Assembly (NCBI GenBank): GCA_001887945.1
Contig: LDOQ01000257.1
Coordinates: forward strand, 1-26,318
Direction of reading: 5' to 3'
DNA from: Spraguea lophii
Taxonomy: Eukaryota; Microsporidia; Spragueidae
DNA length: 26,318 nucleotides
The first letter of the stretch is position 1, and each line of letters begins with the position of its first letter. Under the pieces are notes generated by a model, which worked only from the letters and a program-made list of their open reading frames with translations, was not told where the DNA came from and made no database searches. Positions 1 to 9,017 of this stretch are shown here, one piece after another. A program made the translations under genes and the position numbers.

Positions 1-58
1 TAACCAACAATATTATTAGTATCGTTGGATATTGAGAAATTAAAATACAAATTCTTAA

Positions 59-256
59 TTTATCGGGATAGTCGATGGAGCAAAAGAAGGGGGGAATGAT
101 ATTCCTTTGAGATTCAAGGGAAATAAAGAGACGAATTCTTATAAAATAAAACTTATATCTATAGATAAGAAAGGTAATTTTAATAACAATATAAATATTA
201 TAAATAAAAAAATATTAATAATAGGTAACATAAACATAAAAATATTCTTAATATAA
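59..256 (+). other. Open frame without a start, possible gene remnant
   Basis: About 65 codons are open in one forward frame, with fairly balanced codons and the local peptide GIVDGAKEGGNDIPLRFKG. There is no initiating Met, and the frame turns to N/K/I runs before its stop. It may be the decayed tail of a gene or transposon. No family is recognised. The rest of 1-500 is AT-rich and shows nothing else that can be named. Confidence 0.2.
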
Positions 257-539
257 AAATCCAAACAATATACGGTATATTAAAAATTTTTTTATGGAAA
301 TGTCCAAATAAAAAAAGAAAGTTGGAGATAATAACTGAGGATTAAATATGATGATGATAGAGAATATAATTTTAAAAATTAAGGGTTGGTTATCGTAATA
401 TTGTAAGGTATTGTAGAACATGTAAATACGAAATATGATGTATTGATCGATAAATCCATAATAGATCACATATTATAAGATTTTGCCTTGTTATGAAAAG
501 AGTTCTAGCTATTCTTTAAAAGATAAATAATGAAAATTA

Positions 540-946
540 AATAAAAAACGTTTGGAATTTATCAAAAAATAATTTTAAAGATATTAGAAATAGATATTAA
601 GAATTTTATTTTCATGATGAAATGGGCTATAAAGGTTCATGAGGTGCAAACATGGTTGGTCTTTTAAAGATATCCCCCATCAACATGATAATATCAAATA
701 TATGAATAAAAATATATCTGTAATAGCTTTAATTAATAGGTATCAAAAAATAAATTATTACATTAATCATGATCCCGTAAATGGAATAAATTTTAAAATT
801 ATATTATCAAATTAATATGAAAGTATTTATAAAAAATATGTTACAACATATTTTAATAATTGACAATCCCAGAATATATCATTATGATAAAAAGAAAATA
901 GATAGATACAACATAGAAATATGATATTGGCACCAGTATTTATCTC
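540..946 (+). pseudogene. Decayed Tc1/IS630-like transposase fragment
   Basis: Reading across frames gives Tc1/IS630 (DDE_3-type) landmarks in the right order. The first aspartate context is FHDEMGYKG near 608-632. Next come HGWSFKDIPHQH near 650 and NISVIALINRYQKINYYIN near 705-770. The second aspartate context is IIDNPRIYHYDKKKID near 856-905. Stops and frameshifts lie throughout. The last catalytic Glu block is not found, because the sequence stops where the Merlin element at 947 begins, so this copy may have been cut by that insertion. Confidence 0.6.
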
Positions 947-979
947 GGTAAGATGTGCAAATAAAGACCTTATAAAGAA
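947..979 (+). repeat. Left terminal inverted repeat of Merlin A
   Basis: Begins GGTAAGATGTGC and matches the reverse complement of 4081-4113 at 28 of 33 positions. The GGTAA start resembles the ends of Merlin elements B and C. Confidence 0.7.
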
Positions 980-1079
980 ACATCCAAAATGTTTACAATA
1001 AACAAAATATCCATAAAAATATACGAACTATCTAAAACCCATATGCGCGTTTTGTTGACTTAAAACATTGACCAATTTC

Positions 1080-1487
1080 ATCTAAAATGTTATGCCTAAA
1101 ATGTAAAAAGGTTATCCATTTGAATGCGGTGAACGAATAGAGTTATTTAGATGGAATGCTCTAGATTAAAATGTAAGGAAAACGCGATATCAATGAGAAA
1201 AAAAATATTTTTTGGAGTTTTAAAATTTTTATCTACGAAATATTTCAAGTATTATTATAAATATGTAAAAAATCTACAATATATAAACGTATTATAGAAG
1301 AAACGAAATTAAGTTATAGAGTAATAAATTTCATAATAAATAGATTAAAAACGGTGGAAATCAAAAATAAAATCGGTGGATATGATGATGTAGTAGAAAT
1401 CGATGAGACAGCTGTCTCGAAAATTAAATATAATATTGGAAAATCTCTAAAATAATCTTAGGTTATTAGGTCATTTTTGGAACAAGA
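1080..1487 (+). pseudogene. Merlin A transposase, 5' half
   Basis: In shifting frames this reads as an ISXO2-type zinc-ribbon region (LCLKCKKVI, then RLKCKENAISMRKKIFF, about 1090-1215). It is followed by IGGYDDVVEIDETAVSKIKY near 1370-1430, the first catalytic Asp block of the DDE domain. Several stops and frameshifts are present. Joined conceptually to 3686 onward, with one copy of the 8-bp duplication removed, the reading frame passes through the junction without a break. This shows that both halves are one gene interrupted by element B. Confidence 0.7.
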
Positions 1488-1495
1488 AAGAAATA
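1488..1495. repeat. 8-bp target duplication of Merlin B, left copy
   Basis: AAGAAATA lies immediately left of the GG that starts element B. The identical 8 bp lies immediately right of it at 3686-3693. Eight-base duplications are typical of Merlin transposition. Confidence 0.85.
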
Positions 1496-1548
1496 GGTAA
1501 AAATGTAGAATATGACACCCCTCAAAAAATGCAATATGAAGATTTTTT

Positions 1549-2069
1549 GTGGATAGAAGTGACGTTGATTTTTATTCGAAGTTATTTGACACCGATTATT
1601 TTCTTCCGATATTACAGCATATGGGTATTTTGATAAAAAATAAGATATATGATAAATGTAAAAAAGTATGCAAAATAAACATAAATCTAGAAGAAGAAAA
1701 ATCATATTTTAGGCGTCTAAGTTATAGATGTAACAAGAATAAAACTACAATTAAAAAGTACAGTATATTAAGAAAGAAAAATATAAAATTTAAAACATTT
1801 ATAATTTTAATATATGAGTTGGTTCAAAACCATGATTTACAACAATAGATAAATAATACAAAATTGTGAAAAAAGACTATAATATATTGGCATAAAATTT
1901 TTAGAAAAATGGTTGCCAAAAACAGAAAGAAAAATTTTAAAAAAATAGGTGGCGTCAAGAAAAAAGTTGAGATTGATGAATCGGTAATTGTAAAAGAAAA
2001 TACAACAAAGGAAGAGTTGTTAAAACAAAATGGATATTAGGCGGAGTTTGTAGAGAAGATGGTAACCTA
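1549..2069 (+). pseudogene. Merlin B transposase, 5' half
   Basis: An open stretch at 1549-1848 carries the ISXO2 N-terminal cysteine region (YDKCKKVCKI, then YRCNKNKTTIKKYSI) and the helical region KFKTFIILIYELVQN. After a stop, the frame continues with IGGVKKKVEIDESVIVKEN near 1945-2000 (first catalytic Asp). In another frame comes KWILGGVCREDGNLVF near 2025-2075. The sequence then breaks off into the Tc1-like element. The order and spacing of these blocks are those of an ISXO2/Merlin DDE transposase. Confidence 0.75.
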
Positions 2070-3250
2070 GTTTTTTAAAAAAATAAAATGTATTTATTTT
2101 AATGATTACGCATATTTAGAATTTTCTTTTATATACACCGTTTAAAAAACTCTAACGTACATTTATTTTCATTACTATATTTTCACCTTAATGATTGTAC
2201 AAATGAAAGCATATATTTCTGTAACAGAAACCTCTTTGAGTTAATAAAACGTCTAAGGTCAAACGAAACACCCGCGGCACTTATGAAGATAACTAATCTC
2301 AGTCAGAACTCTGTTTATAAACTGTTGAGACTTTTTGACGAAAATCCCTCTGCAGCGTTTGAGGATTATAATAACAAAAAAGGCAGAAAACCGAAAAATA
2401 GAGAGGCTGAGATTGCTGTTGTCTGAGACATATTTGCTGAGGATAATTCTTTGGCCCGAATTGTTGCCCGTGAAGAATATATAGCAAGGGTGGGGTATGT
2501 ATCACAATCTACTATACATAAAACTGTTAAGACTAGTGGTATAACCAGAAAAAGGTTGAAAAAGAGATCTCTGTTGTTCTCTCAGAAGATCATAGAAGAC
2601 AAGTTATTCGTTATTGTTCCACACTTCTTGGGATGAGAGACAAAACATTTTTATTCTTTGATGAATGTGGGTTTAACCTCCGCGTGAGCAATTCGTACGG
2701 GTATAGCCCAGCAAATATACCAGCCGTTATTTATGTTGCACCGAGTAAAGGTCAGAATATTTCCATGTGTACTATTTTTTTCACCAGCTGGTATAATACA
2801 CTATAAGATTTTAGATGGCGCATATAATGTGGAGCGTTTTAAAATATTTATTAAAGAGGTATATGATAAAGATATATTTCATTGAAACACAATGTTAATA
2901 TGGGATAACGTGAGGTTTCATAAAACCAATGAAATATTATCATATTTAAATAGAAAAAAATATAAAGTATTTATTTTTGCCTAAATACTCTCCAAATTTT
3001 AATCCGATAGAGAACACTTTTAGTTGTTTTAAAAGTTACATATCGAACGAAAGACCAAAGGCAATTAGAAGGGATATTTTGAAACAATATATCCTAAAAA
3101 CTGTAAGCAGTTTTAATAGTAATGCAATAGCTTTTTAAAAGATTTTATACCAAAATATGTGAGGAAGTGAGTAATATTTTTAATGGTATATTCCCAATAT
3201 AATATGTGTAAGTTATTAAAATAAATACATTTTATTTTAAAAAAAAATTT
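2070..3250 (+). mobile_element. Tc1/IS630-like element inside Merlin B
   Basis: An approximately 1.18-kb element has long AT-rich inverted ends. A perfect 23-bp core at 2081-2103 matches the reverse complement of 3215-3237 (contains ATGTATTTATTTTAAT), and similarity continues for about 13 bp inward. It encodes a broken DDE transposase. A TA dinucleotide at 2068-2069 is a plausible target site, but the outer limits, especially on the right where poly-A and poly-T tracts follow, are not fixed. The interior is visibly richer in G and C than the host DNA around it. Confidence 0.8.
2232..3150 (+). pseudogene. Tc1/IS630-like DDE transposase, broken
   Basis: The frame starting LFELIKRLRSNETPAALM contains an N-terminal helix-turn-helix (ITNLSQNSVYKLLRLF). 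A linker (KKGRKPKN) and a second helix-turn-helix (VGYVSQSTIHKTVKTSG) follow. Catalytic blocks are FLFFDECGFN (near 2648-2677), MLIWDNVRFHK (near 2892-2924) and YSPNFNPIENTFSCFK (near 2984-3033). These are two Asp and a Glu, with about 35 residues between the second Asp and the Glu as in the IS630/Tc1 group. An in-frame TGA lies at 2424-2426, with frameshifts near 2570, 2780 and 2980. It cannot make a full protein as it stands. Confidence 0.8.
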
Positions 3251-3299
3251 CTTTTTTTCTGAATTCTTTACTTTTTTTCTGGATTTTCTTTTTTTATTT

Positions 3300-3640
3300 C
3301 TGGATTACTCTGTATTGAAAAAGAAATAAAAGGAAATGTTGTTAATGGATCAATTATCATAACTGATTCATTTAAGTCATATGAAATTTAAAAAATTTAG
3401 GATTTTCACATCAAAAAATTAATCATAATATCGAGTTTGTTTCAAAGAAAAACAATGAAATACATACTCAAAATATTGAATGTAGATGAAATTTATTAAA
3501 AAAACGGTTAAAAAACAAAGGAAATAATATAAAAAAGACATTAATTCATATCTTTCTGAATATATTTTTCGTAACAATTCAAAAAATAAACGGAAAGAGT
3601 TTATAAACATTATAAAAGCAAGTTTTATTATGTTCTTTTT
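3300..3640 (+). pseudogene. Merlin B transposase, 3' half
   Basis: Reads IEKEIKGNVVNGSIIITD, then SFKSYEI, then NLGFSHQKINHNIEFV and NNEIHTQNIECRWNLLKKR. This is the second Asp block, the His/Asn region and the catalytic Glu (QNIE) block of an ISXO2-type DDE domain. It continues what the Tc1-like element interrupts at 2069. One stop and frame changes are present. The fragment at 3250-3300 just upstream is a T-rich stretch with three or four imperfect TTTTTTTCTGRATT units. Confidence 0.72.
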
Positions 3641-3659
3641 CGTTAAAACCTCATTTTAT

Positions 3660-3685
3660 GGGTGTCATATTCTACATTTTTCGCC
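3660..3685 (-). repeat. Right terminal inverted repeat of Merlin B
   Basis: The reverse complement of 3660-3681 is identical to 1499-1520 over 22 bp. The outermost bases read GGCG here and GGT on the left. Confidence 0.85.
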
Positions 3686-3693
3686 AAGAAATA
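3686..3693. repeat. 8-bp target duplication of Merlin B, right copy
   Basis: AAGAAATA, identical to 1488-1495. Confidence 0.85.
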
Positions 3694-4020
3694 TTTTATC
3701 ATGCTGAAAATAAAAGAAATACAGAAGTCATTGAAAAAGTGATCAAAAACAACGTTAATATAAGAAAAAGAATAATAACAGATGATTGGAAAAGTTATTC
3801 AAAACTATCCAACCTGTGTTATATATATGAAACGATTAATTACGCAGAAAACTTTGTACACTCACAAAACAAAGAAATACACACTCGAACCATTGAAATT
3901 ATGTGAAGATATTTAAAAAAATATCTAAAAACAACATATATCGAATATAAATGTATTAATAAATCAAATTTCTCTCGATTTTCATTTAAAATCAAAAAAA
4001 AATTTTTTTCATGAGCTATT
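3686..4020 (+). pseudogene. Merlin A transposase, 3' half
   Basis: Continues the A transposase after element B: KEIFYHAENKRNTEVIEKVI, KRIITDDWKSYSKLSN (second Asp block), ENFVHSQNKEIHTRTIEIM (His/Asn and Glu region). It then decays after a TGA at 3904-3906. The Glu block is HTRTIE, where element B has HTQNIE. Confidence 0.72.
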
Positions 4021-4080
4021 GGACGATTTAAAATGTATTAAATGATTATTCTACTTATTTTATTCTTTTTTTTTAACCTC

Positions 4081-4113
4081 TTCTTTATAGTGTCTTTATT
4101 TGCACACCCTACT
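4081..4113 (-). repeat. Right terminal inverted repeat of Merlin A
   Basis: The reverse complement begins AGTAGGGTGTGCAAATAAAG and pairs with 947-979. Confidence 0.7.
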
Positions 4114-4159
4114 TATTATGCAATATAAAAATGGAAGCAGACATTATTTCTGGTTCGTA

Positions 4160-4410
4160 GAAAATGTATCTTTCATTGATTAAAATAAAATATATCTATT
4201 ATCGCATAAATTATTTTAGGGATTTCGCAAATTTAAATAATCATATAGTTTCCACGCAAAATATAGAGAATAAAGGAAAACAAATGAAAGATTTTTTAAA
4301 AATAAAAGAATCTAATAAGGGTAAAAATAAAAAAAATTATATAAGAGAATATTTTTATTTACATGATAAAACATACTCATTTTTCATTGTATTTGCACTT
4401 ATTTGAAAAT
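4160..4410 (+). pseudogene. Merlin transposase C-terminal fragment
   Basis: An open frame reads INYFRDFANLNNHIVSTQN followed by IENKGKQMKDFLKIKE and KNYIREYFYLHDK. This corresponds to the His/Asn and TQNIE (catalytic Glu) end of ISXO2-type transposases. No N-terminal half lies upstream, so it is a fragment of another copy, outside element A. Confidence 0.55.
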
Positions 4411-4990
4411 TGTTTGGTGGATTTATTTTCTTTTAAAACTACTCTTTTATATATCTTTTTGAGAATTAAAATAATTTTTTACCAAATCTTAATATTAACA
4501 GTTATTCTATGTCGCAATCAATATGAAAAAAATATAGAATTAACAATTACAAAAAAGGTAATTAGAAAATTTATAAAATAAACATTAATATATTTTTATA
4601 TATACCAAAAAGAATTGCTGGAAGAACAAAATAATTGAAATTGTTTATATAAAAAGAAATATCAAAGAGAATATTGTATAAAAAGTATATATGTAATTAT
4701 AATAATATAAAAATATAAAAATAAAAATAAAAAATATATATTATATATTATAATGAATATAAGGAAGGGAATAAAAATATATTATTCAACAACAAAAAAA
4801 GGATAAAAAAAAGTTGTCATATATTCAGATTTCTGGAAAGATTATAATTTTTTGAGTAATTGTGATTTATATGAATACAAAAAACAAATTTCTATAAAAC
4901 CTTTTTAACATGTAACATATGTTTATGTTAATATCATATATGGTATATAGATAGAAGGTATCTATTTCTCAAAGATACGGATTAAAAAGT
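4410..4990 (+). pseudogene. Heavily decayed Merlin transposase copy
   Basis: In order on this strand: an N-terminal-like stretch FYQILILTVILCRNQYEKN with KKVIRKFIK (4480-4578); a degenerate RIAGRTK...IIEIVYIKRN near 4610-4660, in the place of the IGG...VEID block; and VVIYSDFWKDYNFLSN near 4813-4860, matching the second Asp block. The order fits one old Merlin copy with many stops. No inverted ends were found. Confidence 0.45.
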
Positions 4991-5176
4991 CTATTATAGG
5001 TTTTCGATTTTTTTATGTATAAAAGAAGTGAAGGAGAAGGAAGACCCAAAATTTATTAAATTTATTATTACAGTAATTTTAATTATTTTATTTTTGTGTA
5101 CAAAAACAAAGATTTAAAATATTTTTTTTGACATTAAATATTTTCTCTTATCATAATTTTCAATCACCGATTTATT
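4991..5176. other. Intergenic spacer
   Basis: AT-rich with a short purine tract (near 5025-5050). Nothing else can be named. It is the 3' side of the LRR gene. Confidence 0.3.
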
Positions 5177-7846
5177 TTAAAAAATATAATTCAATTTTCT
5201 TAATATTAATTCTGCACCTTCATATGTAAAACTGTAACTCCATTCATTTTTATCATCCTGTTTTAATTTAAAATAGTCATCTATACATTTATTTTGCGAT
5301 AAATTGTTGGAAATAAAATCATATATTTTTTCACGGAAATCTTGGTTGTTTTCACCTAAATAATATTCTTTAAGACCTTCAATCATACTTTCTCTATTAA
5401 AATCCAGAAAAAAATCTGTTAAAATGTTTTGTCTATTAAATGTTAATGGGTTTCCAGATATAAAACTGTTTACTCCAATTATTTTATTAAATCCTAAGTC
5501 ATTAGCCATTTCATTTCTCCAATTAACATAAATTTCGACATTCTCCGGTTCATTATTATATCCTGTGATTTTTTCAAATAGTTGATTTTTTAGATTAGCA
5601 ATTATAGATTTTACATAATAATTTATATCTTTAATAAGTAATGGGTTATCGGCTAGTCCTTGGTAAACATGGAAGAATGCTTGTCCTTGTCCAGTGTAAC
5701 ATTTTAAATCATGTTCTCCGTTTTCATTGGTTATTCCGTATCCTAAACTATAAAATAAGGCTTCTATACGAGTTCTGAGTTCATCGTGTTTAGATATATC
5801 TTGCGACATCTTATCAAATGATATAAAAATACATTCTAAATACGATAAAATTTCGAATTTTTTCATATTAAAGAGTATATAATTATCATTAAAATTTTCA
5901 TCATACATGTCATAATAGTTAATAATTCTATCCTTTAAAAAATGTACCTTATTTTCTATATCATCGGTAATAAACAGTTTCATCACACCATTAAGATTTT
6001 GTAGCATTTCTTCCATAGATTTTGTATGTGGAGGAGGATTACTATCAATTGCAGATTGTATCATTTCGAAATTAATCCTCGTTTTATTTGGAATTGATAA
6101 TGTTCCATAAAAAAAATCGGCGGGCGAAGGTTTCGCCCCTGAAAAATTATGGTAATTGTACCAATATTGATCCGTGTGATTAAGTATTAAATTGTCTTTG
6201 ATTTCTTGAGGTAATTCTTTATATCCTAATATTCCTCTGTTTTTATCAAAAGCTGAAGAGTAATCTATCAATGGATTGCTTTCCAAGTTCACTTTTGGGA
6301 AATTTACTTGAACTGTATAAAAAGTAGAAGGTAAGAAAGTTATTGTGTTGTGGCTAAAATTCAATTCTTTAAGAGTTTCTAACTGTAATATACTCCCATC
6401 GATTATTATGATTCGATTATGAGATAAATCAAGGACTTCTAGATATTTATTCTTTTGAAAAAAATTATGAACTCTTGTTATTTGATTGTGTTGCATCTGT
6501 AAAATTTTTAAATTAACTAATTTATATATATTCCGTGGTATTTCTTTAATAGAGCAATTCCACAATGATAATGTTTTTAGTTCAAAGTTTATTGGAACAT
6601 GTTTCAATATATCAAGACGTAAGTCATATTTACTTTCACAGGATATGTTTAGTGTATTAAATAAATTTAATAAGAAAATACTGGGAATAGAAGTTTTATC
6701 TTTAAAACATATTGTTAATGTTGTTATCTTATTTTCACAAGAAGGGAAATATGCATCGCCTACAAAGACATTTAACCATATACAAAGATCACATAAATTT
6801 TTTCGGTTTAAAACACTTTCATGCAATTTGGGGATTTTGTTTTCACATAAATGCAATGCTTCTAAGTTGGGCATTGCGGTGGGAGAAATATAAATATTTA
6901 TCAGTTGATTTTTTCCTAAGTTTAGATGTTTAAGATTTGGCAATAACAAATTATCAATGTATAATGAACTCAATAAATTATCTCTCATTTCTAATAGTAT
7001 TAATTGTTCTAACTTAAAAATAAATTTGGGAAATATTGTTATTTTATTAGATATTAAATAAAGTGATTCTAATGATAAACAATTTTCAAAGATTTTTGGG
7101 TAATCTGTGAGATTATTTGAGTTTAACTTCAAGATTTCCAATGTCGTATTAACATTTTTTGTTTCTTGGTCATATGATGTATGGGGTTTAAAATTAGTAT
7201 GCTGAGGATTATAATCAGGATGTTGATCTGTAGCTATTTGCGCCTTGGAATGTAACGATTCATTAGATTTGATTAAAAATAATGTAGGATTTGAAGATAG
7301 ATCTAATAATTTTAGAGATGGAACAGGAAAAAAGTGTTTGGAAATATATATAATATTACAATCCCTAAAACTTAATTCTTCCAGGTTATTTAAATCCATT
7401 ATATTTCTAGGTATAGAATATATAGGATTTTTATCGAGTCGCAGTTTTTTTAAAGATCTAAGTGAAAATATAGCATTAGGTATTCTACTAAATTTATTAA
7501 AAGATAAATCAAGAAATTCCAATGACGTTAATTTTTCAAATCCCATCGGAAGCTCCATCAAATTATTTTGATGTGCGCTCAATTCTTTCAACTTTGTTAA
7601 TAAAGATATAATACTTGGCAAAATGGCTTTTTTAGATTCTAAAGCAATTATATTGACAAATATAGATTTATCATCCTGATTACATATAAGCATATAATGT
7701 ATTTCATTAATTTCTTCTATTTCATAAGGATGATTGAAAATATCATCATTTTCATCTTCTAAAAGAAAATTAAGATCTTTCAAATCATTTATAATAAAAC
7801 TACTTGTTATTTCGCTTATAATAATGAAAAATATAAAAAATATCAT
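5177..7846 (-). CDS. Secreted leucine-rich-repeat protein
   Basis: 889 residues. Residues 1-18 form a hydrophobic signal peptide (IFFIFFIII core), so the protein probably enters the secretory pathway. Residues about 84-530 hold many leucine-rich repeats of about 23 residues with the pattern LxxLxLxxNxLxxLP (for example SLEFLDLSFNKFSRIPNAIF and TLEILKLNSNNLTDYPKIF). A hydrophilic insert of about 45 residues interrupts the repeats at 190-235. The roughly 350-residue C-terminal part has no recognised domain and no membrane anchor. The start is the first Met, preceded by ATTCC. Large secreted LRR proteins are a known expanded class in microsporidia, with presumed roles at the host interface. That role is inference here. 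There are no frame breaks. Confidence 0.9.
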   Translation of the reverse strand: MIFFIFFIIISEITSSFIINDLKDLNFLLEDENDDIFNHPYEIEEINEIHYMLICNQDDKSIFVNIIALESKKAILPSIISLLTKLKELSAHQNNLMELPMGFEKLTSLEFLDLSFNKFSRIPNAIFSLRSLKKLRLDKNPIYSIPRNIMDLNNLEELSFRDCNIIYISKHFFPVPSLKLLDLSSNPTLFLIKSNESLHSKAQIATDQHPDYNPQHTNFKPHTSYDQETKNVNTTLEILKLNSNNLTDYPKIFENCLSLESLYLISNKITIFPKFIFKLEQLILLEMRDNLLSSLYIDNLLLPNLKHLNLGKNQLINIYISPTAMPNLEALHLCENKIPKLHESVLNRKNLCDLCIWLNVFVGDAYFPSCENKITTLTICFKDKTSIPSIFLLNLFNTLNISCESKYDLRLDILKHVPINFELKTLSLWNCSIKEIPRNIYKLVNLKILQMQHNQITRVHNFFQKNKYLEVLDLSHNRIIIIDGSILQLETLKELNFSHNTITFLPSTFYTVQVNFPKVNLESNPLIDYSSAFDKNRGILGYKELPQEIKDNLILNHTDQYWYNYHNFSGAKPSPADFFYGTLSIPNKTRINFEMIQSAIDSNPPPHTKSMEEMLQNLNGVMKLFITDDIENKVHFLKDRIINYYDMYDENFNDNYILFNMKKFEILSYLECIFISFDKMSQDISKHDELRTRIEALFYSLGYGITNENGEHDLKCYTGQGQAFFHVYQGLADNPLLIKDINYYVKSIIANLKNQLFEKITGYNNEPENVEIYVNWRNEMANDLGFNKIIGVNSFISGNPLTFNRQNILTDFFLDFNRESMIEGLKEYYLGENNQDFREKIYDFISNNLSQNKCIDDYFKLKQDDKNEWSYSFTYEGAELILRKLNYIF

Positions 7847-8560
7847 GGAATAATCACATCAAAACTATATTACGACGTTGCAATAAAACAAATGAAGTAT
7901 ATTATATATAATATTTGCTTTTTTGTTATTAATATACCATAATTATTAAATTTCAAATTTGAATTCTAATATATTATTTGTTTTTTAAAGTTTATTCTAT
8001 ACAATAAATATTTATTAATAGTAAACGTGTAATTATTTGTTGATATACTCCAATATATTTGAAGATTGTATGTCAAAAAAATTTACCAATATTTTAATAA
8101 AATTTTTATTATTAAATTATCCGTTTATATTTATTACGTTTTTTATTTATTTTGCTTAATTTTATATTGTTATTCTTAAATTTATATTCTCAATCTTATT
8201 TAATTATTAAAATAAATATTCATATATACTTTCAATATGTTTTGCACTAAAGTTATACAATTTTATATAAGTTATATTATATTTTCGTCGTTTTTTTAAC
8301 ATATAAATTTACTATTTTTTTATTTACAATTTACTTTGTAAAAAATACACACAATTGTTTATGAACTATATATACATCATTTAAAAAAATGCATTCGAAA
8401 TGTTAAATTTTCAAAAATAATTAATATTTATTCGTTTTTATAAAAGATATTTATAAAGATATAATAAGTTAATTAATTATTCTAACGAATTTTATGAATA
8501 TTAAAATAAATTTGTTTGTAACAATATTTAAAATATATTTTACAGATTTATTTTATTCAT
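7847..8560. other. AT-rich intergenic region
   Basis: Over 700 bp of nearly pure A/T sequence upstream of the LRR gene. No open frame, RNA gene or repeat could be supported. Confidence 0.4.
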
Positions 8561-8764
8561 TGTAATTTGAGGCCGTTGGTTTCCTAAATATGAATAAATT
8601 TGTAATAACTGGTTTTACTGTATGTATACATTCCACTACCCAATATTATTTTACATGTATTAGAATTATATATGTGATTCAATCATCATACTTTCAATCT
8701 TAATGAAGTTATAATATCTTTTTTACAATATTATCAAATCACAAATCAATACAGGGGTTGTAAT

Positions 8765-8934
8765 AATTACACCAACTAAACCAATATTTTAATCCAATGA
8801 TAAAATCATAATACAAGCCATAGATAATATTACGTTATCAAATCCTTCCATACTCAATTACTTTTATTTCTGCCTTTCATTTTTTTTTTGAAAATTTTTC
8901 CATGCGAGAGACTTAAATTCATAAATTTGAGATT
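8765..8934 (-). repeat. Dispersed repeat, copy 1
   Basis: Shares ordered blocks with 23836-23999: AATTACACCAAYTAAAC at one end, TTGAAA-TTT in the middle, ATTTGAGATT at the other. On the minus strand both copies read as similar broken peptides (here GLVGVIITTPVLIC; there CLIGVIAIHVFIC). That suggests a decayed coding element of unknown family. Flanking DNA at 8560-8760 has somewhat higher GC than the surrounding intergenic DNA and may belong to it. Confidence 0.4.
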
Positions 8935-9009
8935 CCGTTATTACCCTACAATCACACAATTGAACACACTTTCTAAGTTTCATAAATTACGTTATTACAG
9001 TTCCAAATA

Positions 9010-9017
9010 ATAATAAC
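9010..9017. repeat. 8-bp target duplication of Merlin C, left copy
   Basis: ATAATAAC, identical to 9999-10006, immediately outside the inverted repeat that starts at 9018. Confidence 0.8.

Larger units (their letters stand above)
1496..3685 (+). mobile_element. Merlin (ISXO2-like) element B, inserted in A and split by a Tc1-like element
   Basis: Terminal inverted repeats at 1496-1520 and 3660-3685 share a perfect 22-bp core (1499-1520 against 3660-3681, containing TGTAGAATATGACACCC). They are flanked by perfect 8-bp duplications AAGAAATA (1488-1495 and 3686-3693). The interior carries an ISXO2-type transposase in two halves, with a Tc1/IS630-like element between them. Removing that inner element leaves about 1.0 kb, the normal Merlin length. 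B interrupts A's transposase and is therefore younger than A. Confidence 0.88.
947..4113 (+). mobile_element. Merlin (ISXO2-like) element A, split by element B
   Basis: Degenerate terminal inverted repeats of 33 bp lie at 947-979 and 4081-4113 (28 of 33 identical; shared core TGTGCAAATAAAGAC). Inside are two halves of a decayed ISXO2-type transposase, separated by element B. The span is 3167 bp. Subtracting element B (2190 bp) and its 8-bp target duplication leaves about 970 bp, the expected size for a Merlin and close to element C elsewhere in this window (981 bp). No convincing target duplication of element A itself is left, in keeping with age. Confidence 0.75.

Noticed and set aside
943..950. 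Target duplication for Merlin A
   Set aside because: The 8 bp outside the two ends do not match at any boundary I tried. Age or a wrong boundary could explain this.
6486..7571. Forward frames opposite the LRR gene
   Set aside because: They mirror the repeated LRR codons. The reverse frame has a signal peptide and an unbroken domain structure.
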